The notes: generated by a model from the letters alone, not told the origin. A stretch of DNA of 64,000 bases from Frankia alni ACN14a (GCF_000058485.1 NC_008278.1:5140962-5204961), one strand, 5' to 3'. Counted from the stretch's first letter, positions 44,992-54,565 are shown. Program-made: numbers and translations.

Positions 44992-45449
44992 TTGGTCGAC
45001 GCCCGGGGACCGACAGGCGGGCTCTCCCGCTGCTGGCCTCCAGCACGATCATCCGCCTGCGGAAGAGGCGGTCTGGAGAAAATCCACCCACTTTTCGTCG
45101 AGGTATCCCCGCGCCGGCTCGTCACGAGTGCGACGGGAGGTCCCAGGTGCAGAGTTGCCGACAGATGCCCAGTTTGTCGGGGAGGCCGAGAATCTCCGCG
45201 AGGTTCTGAACTGCTTCGACCTACCAGCTGGCACTTGCCAGGAAAACCATGCGCTCCGACACAGGTGGCACCGTTTCCCCGCCCCCGACCGAGATAGCAG
45301 GCGTTTCCGCTAACGTCGCCTTCCAATTTGCTATTCACGGGACCGGAAAGGCGTGTCGCCACGGTGATTTTGATCGCATGTGCGAGGCTGAGTTCTCCTA
45401 TGGAGCACCTTCTGCGCCATGGATAACCTTCATCGAAAGGTAGGAGGGT
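44992..45449. promoter_or_regulatory. AT-richer upstream region of the collagen-like gene
   Basis: 458 bases without a supported gene. The base composition falls visibly compared with both sides. A perfect dyad lies at 45228-45241, and the ribosome site AGGTAGGAGGG stands just before ATG 45450. Confidence 0.45.
45228..45241. promoter_or_regulatory. Perfect dyad, operator candidate
   Basis: CTGGCA and TGCCAG flank CT. Size and form resemble a LacI- or Crp-like half-site pair, about 210 bases upstream of the collagen-like gene. Confidence 0.35.
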
Positions 45450-48002
45450 ATGGCCTCAAAAAAACGCCTCGTGCTATTGCCGGCACTCGGCGCTTTTGGA
45501 ACGCTAATGCTCTGCGGAACCGCCAACGCCGAACCGCCGAATCTCATCAACGGGTGCGTCAACCAATTCACGCAGATCGCACGGATCGTAACCGATCCGA
45601 CCGTATGCCACGCGTACGAATACCGCGTGGTGTGGAACCGAGAAGGCGTCCCAGGCCCGGCAGGCACTGCCGGCGCCCCAGGACCAGCAGGACCAACAGG
45701 ACCGGCAGGACCCGCTGGCACCAATGGCGCACCAGGACCGACGGGACCAGCAGGACCAGCAGGCGCTAACGGAGCCAACGGCGCACAAGGACCGACGGGA
45801 CCCGCAGGACCGGCAGGCGCAAACGGAGCCAACGGCGCACAAGGGCCGGCAGGACCACAAGGCGCTAACGGCGTCGCGGGCCCGGCAGGTCCGGCAGGTC
45901 CGGCAGGCACTGACGGCGCCCCAGGACCAGCAGGCCCAACAGGACCGGCAGGACCGGCAGGACCCGCTGGCACCAACGGCGCACCAGGGCCAGCGGGACC
46001 AGCAGGCGCCAACGGAGCCAACGGAGCCAACGGAGCCAACGGCGCACCAGGGCCAGCAGGACCGGCAGGACCAGCAGGCGCCAACGGTGCGAACGGAGCC
46101 AACGGCGCACCAGGGCCGGCAGGACCAGCAGGACCAGCAGGCGCTAACGGAGCCAATGGCGCCAACGGCGCCAATGGCGCCAATGGCGCACCAGGGCCGG
46201 CAGGACCCGCAGGCGCTAGCGGCGCAGCAGGACCAGCAGGACCAGCAGGACCTAGCGGCGAGACTGGACCGACAGGACCGGCCGGCGCTGACGGCATCGC
46301 AGGCCCCGCAGGACCCGCAGGCCCCGAAGGTCCGGCAGGACCAGCCGGCACCGACGGCGCCACCGGCCCAGCAGGACCAGCCGGCGCTGACGGCATCGCA
46401 GGCCCCGCAGGACCCGCAGGCCCCGAAGGTCCGGCAGGACCAGCCGGCACCGACGGCGCCACCGGCCCAGCAGGACCAGCCGGCGCTGACGGCATCGCAG
46501 GCCCACCAGGACCAGCCGGCACTGACGGCGCCACCGGCCCCGCAGGCCCCGAAGGCCCCGAAGGCCCGGCAGGACCGGCAGGACCAGCAGGCGCTGACGG
46601 CATCACAGGACCGGCAGGACCAGCCGGCACCGACGGCGCCCCCGGCCCCGCAGGCCCAGCAGGACCAGCCGGCACCGACGGCGCCACCGGCCCAGCAGGA
46701 CCAGCCGGCGCTGACGGCATCGCAGGACCGGCAGGACCAGCCGGCACCGACGGCGCCCCCGGCCCCGCAGGCCCAGCAGGACCAGCCGGCACCGACGGCG
46801 CCCCCGGCCCCGCAGGACCAGCCGGCGCTGACGGCATCGCAGGCCCACCAGGACCAGCCGGCACTGACGGCGCCACCGGCCCCGCAGGCCCCGAAGGCCC
46901 AGCAGGACCAGCCGGCGCTGACGGCATCGCAGGACCGGCAGGACCAGCCGGCACCGACGGCGCCCCCGGCCCCGCAGGCCCAGCAGGACCAGCCGGCACC
47001 GACGGCGCCCCCGGCCCCGCAGGCCCAGCCGGCGCTGACGGCATCGCAGGCCCACCAGGACCAGCCGGCACTGACGGCGCCACCGGCCCAGCAGGCCCCG
47101 AAGGCCCAGCAGGACCGGCAGGACCGGCAGGACCAGCCGGCACTGACGGCGCCCCCGGCCCCGCAGGCCCCGAAGGCCCGGCAGGACCAGCCGGCACTGA
47201 CGGCGCCCCCGGCCCCGCAGGCCCCGAAGGCCCAGCAGGACCGGCAGGACCAGCAGGCGCTGACGGCATCACAGGACCGGCAGGACCAGCCGGCACTGAC
47301 GGCGCCCCCGGCCCCGCAGGCCCCGAAGGCCCGGCAGGACCAGCCGGCACTGACGGCGCCCCCGGCCCCGCAGGCCCCGAAGGCCCAGCAGGACCGGCAG
47401 GACCAGCAGGCGCTGACGGCATCACAGGACCGGCAGGACCAGCCGGCACTGACGGCGCCCCCGGCCCCGCAGGCCCCGAAGGCCCGGCAGGACCAGCAGG
47501 ACCGGTAGGCCCGGCAGGCGCTGACGGCATCACAGGACCGGCAGGACCAGCCGGCACTGACGGCGCCACCGGCCCCGCAGGCCCCGAAGGCCCGGCAGGA
47601 CCAGCAGGACCGGTAGGCCCGGCAGGACCAGCAGGACCGGTAGGCCCGGCAGGCGCTGACGGCATCGCAGGACCGGCAGGACCAGCCGGCACTGACGGCA
47701 TCGCAGGACCGGCAGGACCCGCAGGACCGCAAGGCCCGGCAGGACCGGTAGGACCGAGTGGCGTCACTGGGTATGAGCAGGTGAACGGGCCGGTAACGCC
47801 CATTGTTGCCGGAACCAACATCGTCTCGGTCGCGATCCCAGCGGGTAAGGTTCCGGTCGGCGGTGCAGAAATCACCGCGGGCAACGATTCGGCGCTCATC
47901 AACAGCTTCGGCCCCGATGGCGCGGGAAACTGGTCGGACCGCATTCTGGCGAGCTCCGGAGGCGGCACAGCTCAGGCGATCGTGTTTGTGATCGACGCTT
48001 AG
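45450..48002 (+). CDS. Secreted collagen-like surface protein (850 aa)
   Basis: A signal peptide ([18 protein letters not shown], probable cut after TANA) precedes a small N-domain, [17 protein letters not shown] through [11 protein letters not shown], a two-cysteine motif found before collagen regions in other bacterial proteins. Residues about 68-770 are nearly uninterrupted Gly-X-Y triplets dominated by [27 protein letters not shown] and GPEGPAG; a short part is GANGANGAN. The last 80 residues ([20 protein letters not shown]) look like a beta-rich globular head or trimerisation domain. No LPXTG or membrane anchor is seen. ATG 45450 has AGGAGGG. The DNA is highly repetitive, so length probably varies between strains. 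Likely a trimeric triple-helical fibre outside the cell; the role is unknown. Confidence 0.92.
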   Translation: MASKKRLVLLPALGAFGTLMLCGTANAEPPNLINGCVNQFTQIARIVTDPTVCHAYEYRVVWNREGVPGPAGTAGAPGPAGPTGPAGPAGTNGAPGPTGPAGPAGANGANGAQGPTGPAGPAGANGANGAQGPAGPQGANGVAGPAGPAGPAGTDGAPGPAGPTGPAGPAGPAGTNGAPGPAGPAGANGANGANGANGAPGPAGPAGPAGANGANGANGAPGPAGPAGPAGANGANGANGANGANGAPGPAGPAGASGAAGPAGPAGPSGETGPTGPAGADGIAGPAGPAGPEGPAGPAGTDGATGPAGPAGADGIAGPAGPAGPEGPAGPAGTDGATGPAGPAGADGIAGPPGPAGTDGATGPAGPEGPEGPAGPAGPAGADGITGPAGPAGTDGAPGPAGPAGPAGTDGATGPAGPAGADGIAGPAGPAGTDGAPGPAGPAGPAGTDGAPGPAGPAGADGIAGPPGPAGTDGATGPAGPEGPAGPAGADGIAGPAGPAGTDGAPGPAGPAGPAGTDGAPGPAGPAGADGIAGPPGPAGTDGATGPAGPEGPAGPAGPAGPAGTDGAPGPAGPEGPAGPAGTDGAPGPAGPEGPAGPAGPAGADGITGPAGPAGTDGAPGPAGPEGPAGPAGTDGAPGPAGPEGPAGPAGPAGADGITGPAGPAGTDGAPGPAGPEGPAGPAGPVGPAGADGITGPAGPAGTDGATGPAGPEGPAGPAGPVGPAGPAGPVGPAGADGIAGPAGPAGTDGIAGPAGPAGPQGPAGPVGPSGVTGYEQVNGPVTPIVAGTNIVSVAIPAGKVPVGGAEITAGNDSALINSFGPDGAGNWSDRILASSGGGTAQAIVFVIDA
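45651..47757 (+). repeat. Nested collagen-coding repeats
   Basis: About 2.1 kb of 9-, 27-, 36- and longer near-identical units coding Gly-X-Y. Longer blocks, for example [13 protein letters not shown] followed by [10 protein letters not shown], recur many times with only synonymous or single changes. All other frames stay open across much of it because of the codon periodicity. Confidence 0.9.
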
Positions 48003-48323
48003 AAGATCTTCCTGAGAGTCTGTTGTACCGAAGAGGTTCCCTGACGGTTCGACTGGGATCCAGCGCAACCCCGACCAGACGGTCCTTCGGTGGTCGATAC
48101 AAGGCAGGGCCTCCCGCCCAGCTCGTCAGGTCAACTATGGACGAGCGGCAGGAGGCCCTGCTGTCGTACAGGCACCCATGCGATGCCAAGGCAAGCCGAT
48201 CTACCAGAAATCCGATCCCCGGGTCTTCACCCCGATCCGGTCACGAACGACACCTCATGTGCGGCGCAGCTCGACAAGCGCTGGAGGCACTGGTCGGCCG
48301 GACCGTGGATCAACGGCCTTGGT
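48003..48323. other. Gap between collagen-like and LLM genes
   Basis: 321 bases with no supported gene. It contains the long hairpin 48104-48161. The 3' half (48162-48320) is less GC-rich than usual and could be a remnant of a mobile element, though no recognisable transposase fragment can be named. Confidence 0.45.
48104..48161. terminator. Long imperfect hairpin, terminator or element end
   Basis: GCAGGGCCTCC (48104-48114) pairs exactly with 48151-48161; CTCGTC (48122-48127) pairs with GACGAG (48140-48145); a 12-base loop closes it. It stands between convergent genes, so a two-way terminator is likely. The size also resembles the end of an insertion sequence. Confidence 0.55.
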
Positions 48324-49406
48324 TCAGAGTCCGGCCAGTGCGGGCTGGGCGGGGGATGCGGGTTTCCAGCCCAGGGCGGGCGCGACCTCGGTGGCGATGA
48401 GCTCGAGCGCCCGGATCGCCACGTCGTGATCGACGACCGCCGGGTTGAACTGGGCGATCAGATCCGTGGCGACCGGCAGCACCTGCTCCTGGCGCAGCTG
48501 CGCGACGATCTCCTCCGGGTGACCGTAGAAGGAGTGGAACCGGCGGAGCGCCTCATCGGTGTCGATCCCCTTCGGGAAGGCACCGTGCCCGGAGAACCGT
48601 TGCGCGGCCGCGAGCACGTGCGGTCCGATCTGGGCCAGCGCGGTCCGCCGGTCGGCCGAGGGAAAGACGAACCGCGACAGTCCGATGCGCGGCGGGCGCG
48701 GCAGGTTCCACGCGGCGAGGTACGCATCGGCCCAGGGCCGCTGCACGGCGTCGGTGGGCTCGTCGTAGCCGTAGGCGGCACGGTTGAGCAGCAGGTTCGA
48801 ACCCGAGGCGGCGGCGTACTCGGCCCCCGGCGCGCTGAAGACGCCCTGCCAGATCCGGTCGGTGAAGTCGCGGGCCGGTGGCTGGATGGTGAAGCCCGGC
48901 GCGCCGACCTCCTCGTTCGCGAGCGCCTTGCGCAGCACCGCCAGCCCCTCGCTGGTCAGCTCACGACGGCGGCCCACGTCCCGGCCGAAGGCGGCGTACT
49001 CCAGCTCGCTGCCACCGCTGCCGACGCCGATCTCGACCCGGCCGCCGCTGAGCGTGTCGACGACCGACACGTCCTCGGCCAACCGGACCGGATCCTCCAG
49101 CGGCAGGATCGTGATCGCCGTGGCGAGCCGGATGCGCCGGGTGCGCGCGGCGGCGTAGGCCAGGAACGTCCAGGGTGAGGGCAGGCCACCGCCGCCGAGG
49201 GACACGTGGTGCTGGGCCACCCAGCCGACGTCGAAGCCGAGCTCGTCGGCGACGACGAACAGCTCCTGCGCGTGGTCGTAGGTGGATGCCAGCTCGCCCG
49301 GGCCCTGGACGTGGGTGAGGAAGCCGAGCCGGAAGCGCGGCGAAGCGGAACCGTCGGTGGCGGGGCCGTCGGTGGCGGGGCCGCCGAGGGCTGGGACGTC
49401 GGTCAT
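48324..49406 (-). CDS. LLM-class flavin-dependent oxidoreductase, CE1758-like (360 aa)
   Basis: Luciferase-like TIM barrel. GELASTYDHAQELFVVADELGFDVGWVAQHHV, split across residues 38-70, with TLSGGRVEIGVGSGGSELEYAAF and PVRLAEDVSVVD, fits FMN-dependent members close to the CE1758 family; that subfamily is from memory. ATG 49406 is used, with GAGAGG upstream; a TTG two codons earlier is possible. It is the last gene of the nine-gene cluster, 13 bases after the FAD hydroxylase. Confidence 0.85.
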   Translation of the reverse strand: MTDVPALGGPATDGPATDGSASPRFRLGFLTHVQGPGELASTYDHAQELFVVADELGFDVGWVAQHHVSLGGGGLPSPWTFLAYAAARTRRIRLATAITILPLEDPVRLAEDVSVVDTLSGGRVEIGVGSGGSELEYAAFGRDVGRRRELTSEGLAVLRKALANEEVGAPGFTIQPPARDFTDRIWQGVFSAPGAEYAAASGSNLLLNRAAYGYDEPTDAVQRPWADAYLAAWNLPRPPRIGLSRFVFPSADRRTALAQIGPHVLAAAQRFSGHGAFPKGIDTDEALRRFHSFYGHPEEIVAQLRQEQVLPVATDLIAQFNPAVVDHDVAIRALELIATEVAPALGWKPASPAQPALAGL

Positions 49407-49419
49407 GGTCAAACGCCTC

Positions 49420-51378
49420 TCAGGAACGGACGGACGCGCTCGTGCCGGCCAGGTCGACGCCGGTCGCCACGGCGACCTCCGGTGCCGCGCGACCCTGATT
49501 CACCGCGCGACCCTGGTCCACGGCGCGACCCTGGTCCACCGCGAGGTTCCCGTCCGCCGGGGGGACCTGATCCGGGATGGTGCCGAGAACCTGGCCGGCA
49601 CCGAGGACGAGGTCGAGGACGGCACCGGCGCCGGCGGCGGGAAGCTCGGCGCCGCGCCAGGCCACGTGCTGGTCGGGGCGGACGAGCACGTTGTCGGCGC
49701 CGTACAGCGCACGCACCGCCGGCTCGGCCAGGTGGACGACCGTGAACGGCAGCGATCGGGCGAGCGCCTCGGCGACGAGGGCCCGCTCCACCTCCCGGTC
49801 CGCGGACAGCACGAGCAGCGCGAAGCCGAGGCCGATGCGGTCGTAGAGGGTGTCGCCGTAGGGGTCGACCAGGCCGTTCGGTGCCCGGTGTCCCGGCCGC
49901 GGGTCGTCCTGGTAGACGTCGGCGCGCCACGGGGGTTCCGTGTCGAGCTGTCCGTCCTCGTACCAGATCGCCGACGACGCGTCGTAGCGCTCGTCGAAGG
50001 TCACGCCGGGCGCGCCGAGAGCGCCCTGGCTGATCCGGGCACGGATCTCGGCGCGGCGCGCCTCGGCCTGCGGGCTGTCGTCGGCGTCGTCGGGGATGCC
50101 GAGCCGGCGCAGTTCCGCCAGCAGCGCGTGCGAGCGCCGCGAACGCTCCAGCGCGTGGTCGGCGATCCGCCAGTTGTGCCGGCGGCGCTCCTGGTCGTAG
50201 GAGTCCAGCAGCTCCTCGGGGGCCTGGCCGGCGAGCACGGCGGCGAGCTTCCAGCCGAGGTTCGCCACGTCGCCGAAGCCCTCCCCGAGGTTGCCGCCGG
50301 GGGTGCGCACATGCGCGGCGTCGCCGGCCAGCAGCACACGTCCGCGCCGGAACGTCCGCGCGATCCGGGTGGCGTCGTAGAAGGTCGTCGACGAGACCAG
50401 TTCCAGGTCCAGCTCGAACCCGAAGGCCGCCTGGGCGGTGGCGAGCAGCTCCGCCTCGGTGGGGGTGTGGTCCAGCGGGTACGGCCCGGCGTACACGCGC
50501 CACTCGCGGGTGCTCACCGCGGCGAGGAAGCCGGCGGCCCGCTGGTTGAACACGATGTTGGTGCCGCTGGGCGCGGGGCCGACCCGGTCGGAGATGTCCT
50601 GGGTGCGCACGATGAGCCGCAGCCGCTTCTCGGTGGCGTGGGCGCCGTCGCGTTCGATGCCGGCGAGCCGGCGGACGGTGCTGCTGCCGCCGTCCGCGCC
50701 GAGCAGGTAGCGGGCCCGGATGGTGCGAGGCGCGCCAGAGGCATCGGAGACGGCGGAGGCAACAGAGACGGCGGAGACGTCGGAGGCGTCGGGCTCGTGG
50801 AGCACGTCGGCCTCGATCCAGTCGACGCTCTCCCGCAGCGCCACCAGCCGCCAGCCACCGGCCACCCCGACGCCTCGCCGGTCGAGATGGTCGAGGAAGA
50901 CCCGCTGCAGTGCGCTCTGCGGACGGCGCAGCGCCTCCTCGGCGGAGGGGCCACCGCCAGACGAGCCCGCGAAGGACGGGCGGCGGGGTGCCAGCAGCTC
51001 ATGACCGACCAGCGAGGTGACCAGCCGGATGCCCTGGTTCCACTCCGGCGGGAACGTCCACTCGTCGCGGATGTGCTGCAGCAGCCCCCAGCGGCGGAAG
51101 TGTTCCACCGTGCGCGGGCTGTGGCCCATCGCGCCGGCCCGGACCAGCGTCGCAGCGCGGGCGCGGTCGACGACGGCGACCCGCACCCCCCGGGCGGTGA
51201 GCTCCACGGCCGCCGACAGGCCCACCGGGCCGGCGCCGACGATCAGCACGTCGACCTCGGTCGGCGGCGTGGCGGTGGGGAAGCGCACGGTGTGGACGTC
51301 GCGCCCGCCCGTGGGCGAATAGGCCTGGCCCGCGTCCTCCAGGCTCACCGCGGCCTGGTTCGCCGAATGGTCCGTCAT
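49420..51378 (-). CDS. FAD-dependent hydroxylase, MhpA/phenol-hydroxylase type (652 aa)
   Basis: Class A FAD monooxygenase with a C-terminal thioredoxin-like domain. VDVLIVGAGPVGLSAAVEL at about residue 43 binds FAD, RYLLGADGGSSTVRRLAGI is the DG motif, and VLLAGDAAHVRTPGGNLGEGFGDVANLGWKLA is the GD motif region. FALLVLSADREVERALV and VLVRPDQHVAW mark the C-terminal domain. The end repeats DQGRAV three times from an 18-bp DNA repeat. ATG 51378 follows AGGAGG at six bases. It probably hydroxylates an aromatic released or imported by the cluster. Confidence 0.88.
   Translation of the reverse strand: MTDHSANQAAVSLEDAGQAYSPTGGRDVHTVRFPTATPPTEVDVLIVGAGPVGLSAAVELTARGVRVAVVDRARAATLVRAGAMGHSPRTVEHFRRWGLLQHIRDEWTFPPEWNQGIRLVTSLVGHELLAPRRPSFAGSSGGGPSAEEALRRPQSALQRVFLDHLDRRGVGVAGGWRLVALRESVDWIEADVLHEPDASDVSAVSVASAVSDASGAPRTIRARYLLGADGGSSTVRRLAGIERDGAHATEKRLRLIVRTQDISDRVGPAPSGTNIVFNQRAAGFLAAVSTREWRVYAGPYPLDHTPTEAELLATAQAAFGFELDLELVSSTTFYDATRIARTFRRGRVLLAGDAAHVRTPGGNLGEGFGDVANLGWKLAAVLAGQAPEELLDSYDQERRRHNWRIADHALERSRRSHALLAELRRLGIPDDADDSPQAEARRAEIRARISQGALGAPGVTFDERYDASSAIWYEDGQLDTEPPWRADVYQDDPRPGHRAPNGLVDPYGDTLYDRIGLGFALLVLSADREVERALVAEALARSLPFTVVHLAEPAVRALYGADNVLVRPDQHVAWRGAELPAAGAGAVLDLVLGAGQVLGTIPDQVPPADGNLAVDQGRAVDQGRAVNQGRAAPEVAVATGVDLAGTSASVRS
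49486..49545. repeat. 18-bp repeat at the 3' end of the hydroxylase gene
   Basis: Three copies of a unit containing GCGCGACCCTGGTCCAC encode DQGRAV, DQGRAV and NQGRAA on the minus strand. Confidence 0.8.
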
Positions 51379-51389
51379 GGTGGTCCTCC

Positions 51390-52736
51390 TCAGGCCTGGG
51401 CGGCCGCGGGCTCGCGCTCGCGCGTGTAGCGGTTGACCGGGATCGGCAGGCCGAGGTTGGCCCGCAGCGTGTCGCCGGTGTACTCGGTGCGGAACAGCCC
51501 ACGCTTCTGCAGCGACGGGACGACGTCGGCGACGAAGCGCTCGAGGTCGTCGTGGGTGCGGAAGCGGAGGTTCAGCCCGTCGGCCGCGCCGGTGGTGAAC
51601 CACTGCTCGATCGCGTCGACGACGGTGTCCGGCGCGCCGGTGAACGGCGACGGCTCGTACTCGGTCACCGTCTCGACGACCTGCCGCAGGGTGAGTCCCT
51701 CCTCGCGGGCATGGCGGACGATCTCCAGGCCGCGGGTGCGCCCGCCCTTCTCGGCCAGGTGCGCGAGATCGGGGAACGGCGCGTCGAGGTCGTGCCCGCT
51801 GAAGTCGTAGGCGCCGAAGCTGCGGCCGAGGAAGCCGAGCTTGCGGTCGAAGTCGTTGTCGGCCTCGAAGATGTCGCGCGAGAGCCGGTGCGCGTCGGCG
51901 TCGGTGGCGGCGAGGACGGGGCTGGCGCCGACGAGGATGACGACGTGGTCGGGATCGCGCCCGAGCGCCGCGGCCCGCCGCTTGATGTCGGCGTAGTAGT
52001 CCTGCGACTGCGCCAACGACCCCCCGGGGGCGTAGATGCCCTCCGCGACGTGGGCGGCCAGGGTGCGCCCCTCCTCGGACACGCCGGCCTGGAAGATCAC
52101 CGGCTGGCCCTGCGGCGACCGGTCGAGGTTGAGCGGCCCGGCGACCCTGAAGTGCTCGCCGACGTGGTCGAGGGCGTGCAGCTTGGTCGGGTCGAGGAAG
52201 AGGTTGCGTTCGACGTCGGCGGGGAAGGCGCCTTCCTCGTAGGAGTCCCACAGCCCGCGCACGACCTCGACCGCCTCGAGCGCCCGGCCGTAGCGGGTGG
52301 CGTAGTCGAGGTGCTCGTCGAGCCCGTAGTTGCGTGAGGTGCCGGTGTCGAAGCTGGTGACGACGTTCCAGCCGGCGCGCCCGCCGCTGATGTGATCCAG
52401 CGAGGCGAACCGGCGGGCGAGGTTGAACGGCGAGTTGTACGTCGAGCTCGCCGTGCCGATCAGGCCGATGTGGCGGGTGTGGGTCGCGACCGCCGACAGC
52501 AGCGTCAGCGGTTCGAGCCGGCTGAGGTAGTGCGCCGGGTAGCCGGCGTTGATGAACTGGCTGTCGACGATGAAGTACGCGTCGAACAGTGCCTGCTCGG
52601 CGGTCTGCGCCTGGCGGATGTAGTAGTTGATGTCGACGCTGGCGTTGCTCGGGACGCGCGGATCCTTCCACAGGCCGTGCTGGCCGGGACCGCCGACGCC
52701 GTAGGCGCTCAGGGCGAGGTGGAGCGTGCGGGACAT
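51390..52736 (-). CDS. NtaA/SnaA/DszA-family flavin monooxygenase (448 aa)
   Basis: FMNH2-dependent monooxygenase of the nitrilotriacetate, pristinamycin, desulfurisation family. YGVGGPGQHGLWKDP, FDAYFIVDSQFINAGYP, LEPLTLLSAVATHTRHIGLIGT, SFDTGTSRNYGLDEHLDYATRYGRA in part, and QPVIFQAGVSEEGRTLAAHVA are family segments. It needs a separate flavin reductase, none of which is visible nearby. The upstream member at 58266 is clearly related. Cleaves a C-S or C-N bond or hydroxylates a small ligand; which one cannot be read here. The gap to the FAD hydroxylase is 11 bases. Confidence 0.88.
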   Translation of the reverse strand: MSRTLHLALSAYGVGGPGQHGLWKDPRVPSNASVDINYYIRQAQTAEQALFDAYFIVDSQFINAGYPAHYLSRLEPLTLLSAVATHTRHIGLIGTASSTYNSPFNLARRFASLDHISGGRAGWNVVTSFDTGTSRNYGLDEHLDYATRYGRALEAVEVVRGLWDSYEEGAFPADVERNLFLDPTKLHALDHVGEHFRVAGPLNLDRSPQGQPVIFQAGVSEEGRTLAAHVAEGIYAPGGSLAQSQDYYADIKRRAAALGRDPDHVVILVGASPVLAATDADAHRLSRDIFEADNDFDRKLGFLGRSFGAYDFSGHDLDAPFPDLAHLAEKGGRTRGLEIVRHAREEGLTLRQVVETVTEYEPSPFTGAPDTVVDAIEQWFTTGAADGLNLRFRTHDDLERFVADVVPSLQKRGLFRTEYTGDTLRANLGLPIPVNRYTREREPAAAQA

Positions 52737-52795
52737 GTCGGGTTCCCTTCCAACGGATGACGTCCGGCCTGGTCAGGGGTCGGGCCGGACCGGGT

Positions 52796-52816
52796 TCAGG
52801 CGTTCAGGCGTTCAGC
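52796..52816. repeat. 8-bp triplication across a stop codon
   Basis: GTTCAGGC, GTTCAGGC, GTTCAG: the ABC ATPase stop (52804-52806) lies in the middle copy. Confidence 0.8.
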
Positions 52817-53637
52817 AGGGCGCGCAGCGCGTCGCGTTCGGCCCGGCTGGCGGCGACCGAGCGCAGCGTCGGCGCCGAACCGACGAGCAGCCGGGCGTAG
52901 GGATGGCGGGGGGCGCTGATGACCGCGCGGGCGTCCCCCACCTCGACGAACTCGCCCTGGTAGAGCACGGCGACGCGGTCGGCGACGCCGGCGACGGAGC
53001 CGAGGTCGTGCGAGATGAAGATCAGTGCGACGCCGGCGCCGCGTAGCTCCTTGAGGATCTCCAGGATTCCGACCCGGTTGGCGGAGTCCAGGGCGCTCAC
53101 CGGCTCGTCCAGGATGATCAGCGCGGGCTCGGTGACCAGGGCGCGCGCCACCGCGACGCGCTGGCGCTGGCCGCCGGAGAGCTCGCCGGGCAGGCGGCCG
53201 AACAGCTCGCTGTCCAGGCGGACGCGGGCGAGGTAGGCGCGTCCGCGCTCGATCGCCTCCTTGCGGCCCACGCCCTGGACGAGCAGCGGCTCGATGAGGG
53301 ACTCCTCGATGGGCAGGTCGGGGTCGAGGCTGCGCAGCGGGTCCTGGAAGACGTACTGGACGACGCCGCGGCGACGCAGCGCGCGCCACTGTCGGGGGGA
53401 GTACCGGGACACGTCCTCGCCGTCGATGAGGATCCGCCCACCGGAGGCGCGCACCAGGCCGAGCACCGCCCGGGCGAAGGTCGACTTGCCCGAGCCGGTC
53501 TCGCCGATCACGCCCACGGTCTCGCCGCGGGTCACCGACAGCGAGACGCCGTGCAGCACCCGGCGCCGACGCCGCCGCGGCCCGTAGTGAACCTCGAGAT
53601 CGGCGACCTCCAGGACCGGCCGGCCGTCAGTGGACAC
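52804..53637 (-). CDS. Oligopeptide-type ABC transporter ATPase, OppF/DppF-like (277 aa)
   Basis: Nucleotide-binding subunit: Walker A VIGETGSGKSTFARAVL, Q-loop YVFQDPLRSLDPDLPIEE, signature LSGGQRQRVAVARAL, Walker B LIILDEPVSALD and switch ISHDLGSV. The tail GDARAVISAPRHPYARLLVGSAPTL, split as HPY and following residues, is typical of peptide/nickel ATPases. GTG 53637 overlaps the preceding ATPase gene by 11 bases. Confidence 0.92.
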   Translation of the reverse strand: MSTDGRPVLEVADLEVHYGPRRRRRRVLHGVSLSVTRGETVGVIGETGSGKSTFARAVLGLVRASGGRILIDGEDVSRYSPRQWRALRRRGVVQYVFQDPLRSLDPDLPIEESLIEPLLVQGVGRKEAIERGRAYLARVRLDSELFGRLPGELSGGQRQRVAVARALVTEPALIILDEPVSALDSANRVGILEILKELRGAGVALIFISHDLGSVAGVADRVAVLYQGEFVEVGDARAVISAPRHPYARLLVGSAPTLRSVAASRAERDALRALLNA

Positions 53638-54565
53638 CGTCCAGCTCCTTCCGCTGCGCGCCGGCGCCGACCTTGACGCTGGACTCGGGGTCGGTGGTCG
53701 AGTCCGCGTCCGAGTCGGTGTCGGCGTCCGAGTCGGTGTACGAGTCGGCGTCGGTGTCGGCCAGGTAGCGGTCCAGGCCGTACTGCTCGTGTTCGGCGAT
53801 CAGCAGGCGGGTGTACTCGTGGCGCGGGTGGTAGAGCACGTCCGCGGTCGGCCCGTGCTCGACGACCTCGCCCTCGCGCATGACCAGCACCTCGTCGCAG
53901 ACCTGCGCGACGACGGCGAGGTCGTGGGACACGACGACGAGCGCGAGGCCGCGGCGCTCCCGCAGGTCGGCGAGCAGGTCGAGGATCTCGGCCTGCACCG
54001 TCACGTCCAGGGCGGTGGTCGCCTCGTCGGCGATGAGCACCTGCGGGTCGGCGGCGATCGCGGTGGCGATGAGGACGCGCTGGAGCATCCCGCCGGACAG
54101 CTCGAAGGTGTACTGGTCGTAGACGAGCTCCGGGTCGCGCAGGTGCACGGCGGTCAGCAGTTCGAGCGCGCGCCGGCGCGCGGCCCGCCGCCGCAGCCCG
54201 GACTTGACCTGGATGACCTCGGCGATCTGCGACCCCACCTTGATGGACGGGTTGAGGTAGGAGGCGGGGTCCTGGAACACCGCGCTGATCGTCGACCCGC
54301 GCAGGTCGGTCCACTGCGGGGTCGTCAGCCCGGCGATGTCCCGGCCGGCGATCTCGATCGAGCCGGCGGACACGGCGAAGTGCGCCGGCAGGATGCCGAG
54401 GATCGCGCGGCAGGTCAGCGTCTTGCCGCTGCCCGACTCCCCCACGATGCCGACGGCCCGGCCGGGTCTGAGCTCGAACGAGACGCCGTGCACGATCTCG
54501 CGGTCGTTGACGTCGTCGCGGATCCGCACGTCGCGGACCGCCAGCGTGGGACTGGTTGTCGTCAT
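53627..54565 (-). CDS. Oligopeptide-type ABC transporter ATPase, OppD/DppD-like (312 aa)
   Basis: Second nucleotide-binding subunit: VGIVGESGSGKTLTCRAILG, VFQDPASYLNPSIKVGSQIA, signature ELSGGMLQRVLIATAIA, VLIADEATTALD and VVSHDLAVVAQVCD. The C-terminus carries an unusual run of about 30 Asp, Ser and Thr residues (DTDADSYTDSDADTDSDAD), absent from standard members and encoded by a short repeat. ATG 54565 overlaps the upstream permease gene in an ATGA. Confidence 0.92.
   Translation of the reverse strand: MTTTSPTLAVRDVRIRDDVNDREIVHGVSFELRPGRAVGIVGESGSGKTLTCRAILGILPAHFAVSAGSIEIAGRDIAGLTTPQWTDLRGSTISAVFQDPASYLNPSIKVGSQIAEVIQVKSGLRRRAARRRALELLTAVHLRDPELVYDQYTFELSGGMLQRVLIATAIAADPQVLIADEATTALDVTVQAEILDLLADLRERRGLALVVVSHDLAVVAQVCDEVLVMREGEVVEHGPTADVLYHPRHEYTRLLIAEHEQYGLDRYLADTDADSYTDSDADTDSDADSTTDPESSVKVGAGAQRKELDGVH
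53690..53760. repeat. Degenerate 12-bp repeat
   Basis: CGAGTCGGCGTC-like units follow each other five to six times and encode the Asp/Ser-rich tail of the OppD-like ATPase. Confidence 0.7.

Noticed and set aside
45128-45313. Short frames upstream of the collagen-like gene
   Set aside because: Overlapping frames on both strands with no ribosome site; the region reads better as regulatory.
45398-48068. Reading frames of about 850 codons on the minus strand over the collagen-like gene
   Set aside because: They arise because Gly-Pro-Ala codons read in other frames also lack stops; composition is periodic (repeated Ala-Gly-Pro or Cys-Arg-Ser), and only the plus-strand frame has a signal peptide, ribosome site and folded end domains.
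48162-48320. Transposase fragment after the long hairpin
   Set aside because: Translated pieces do not match any transposase motif I can name, so only a composition difference is recorded.
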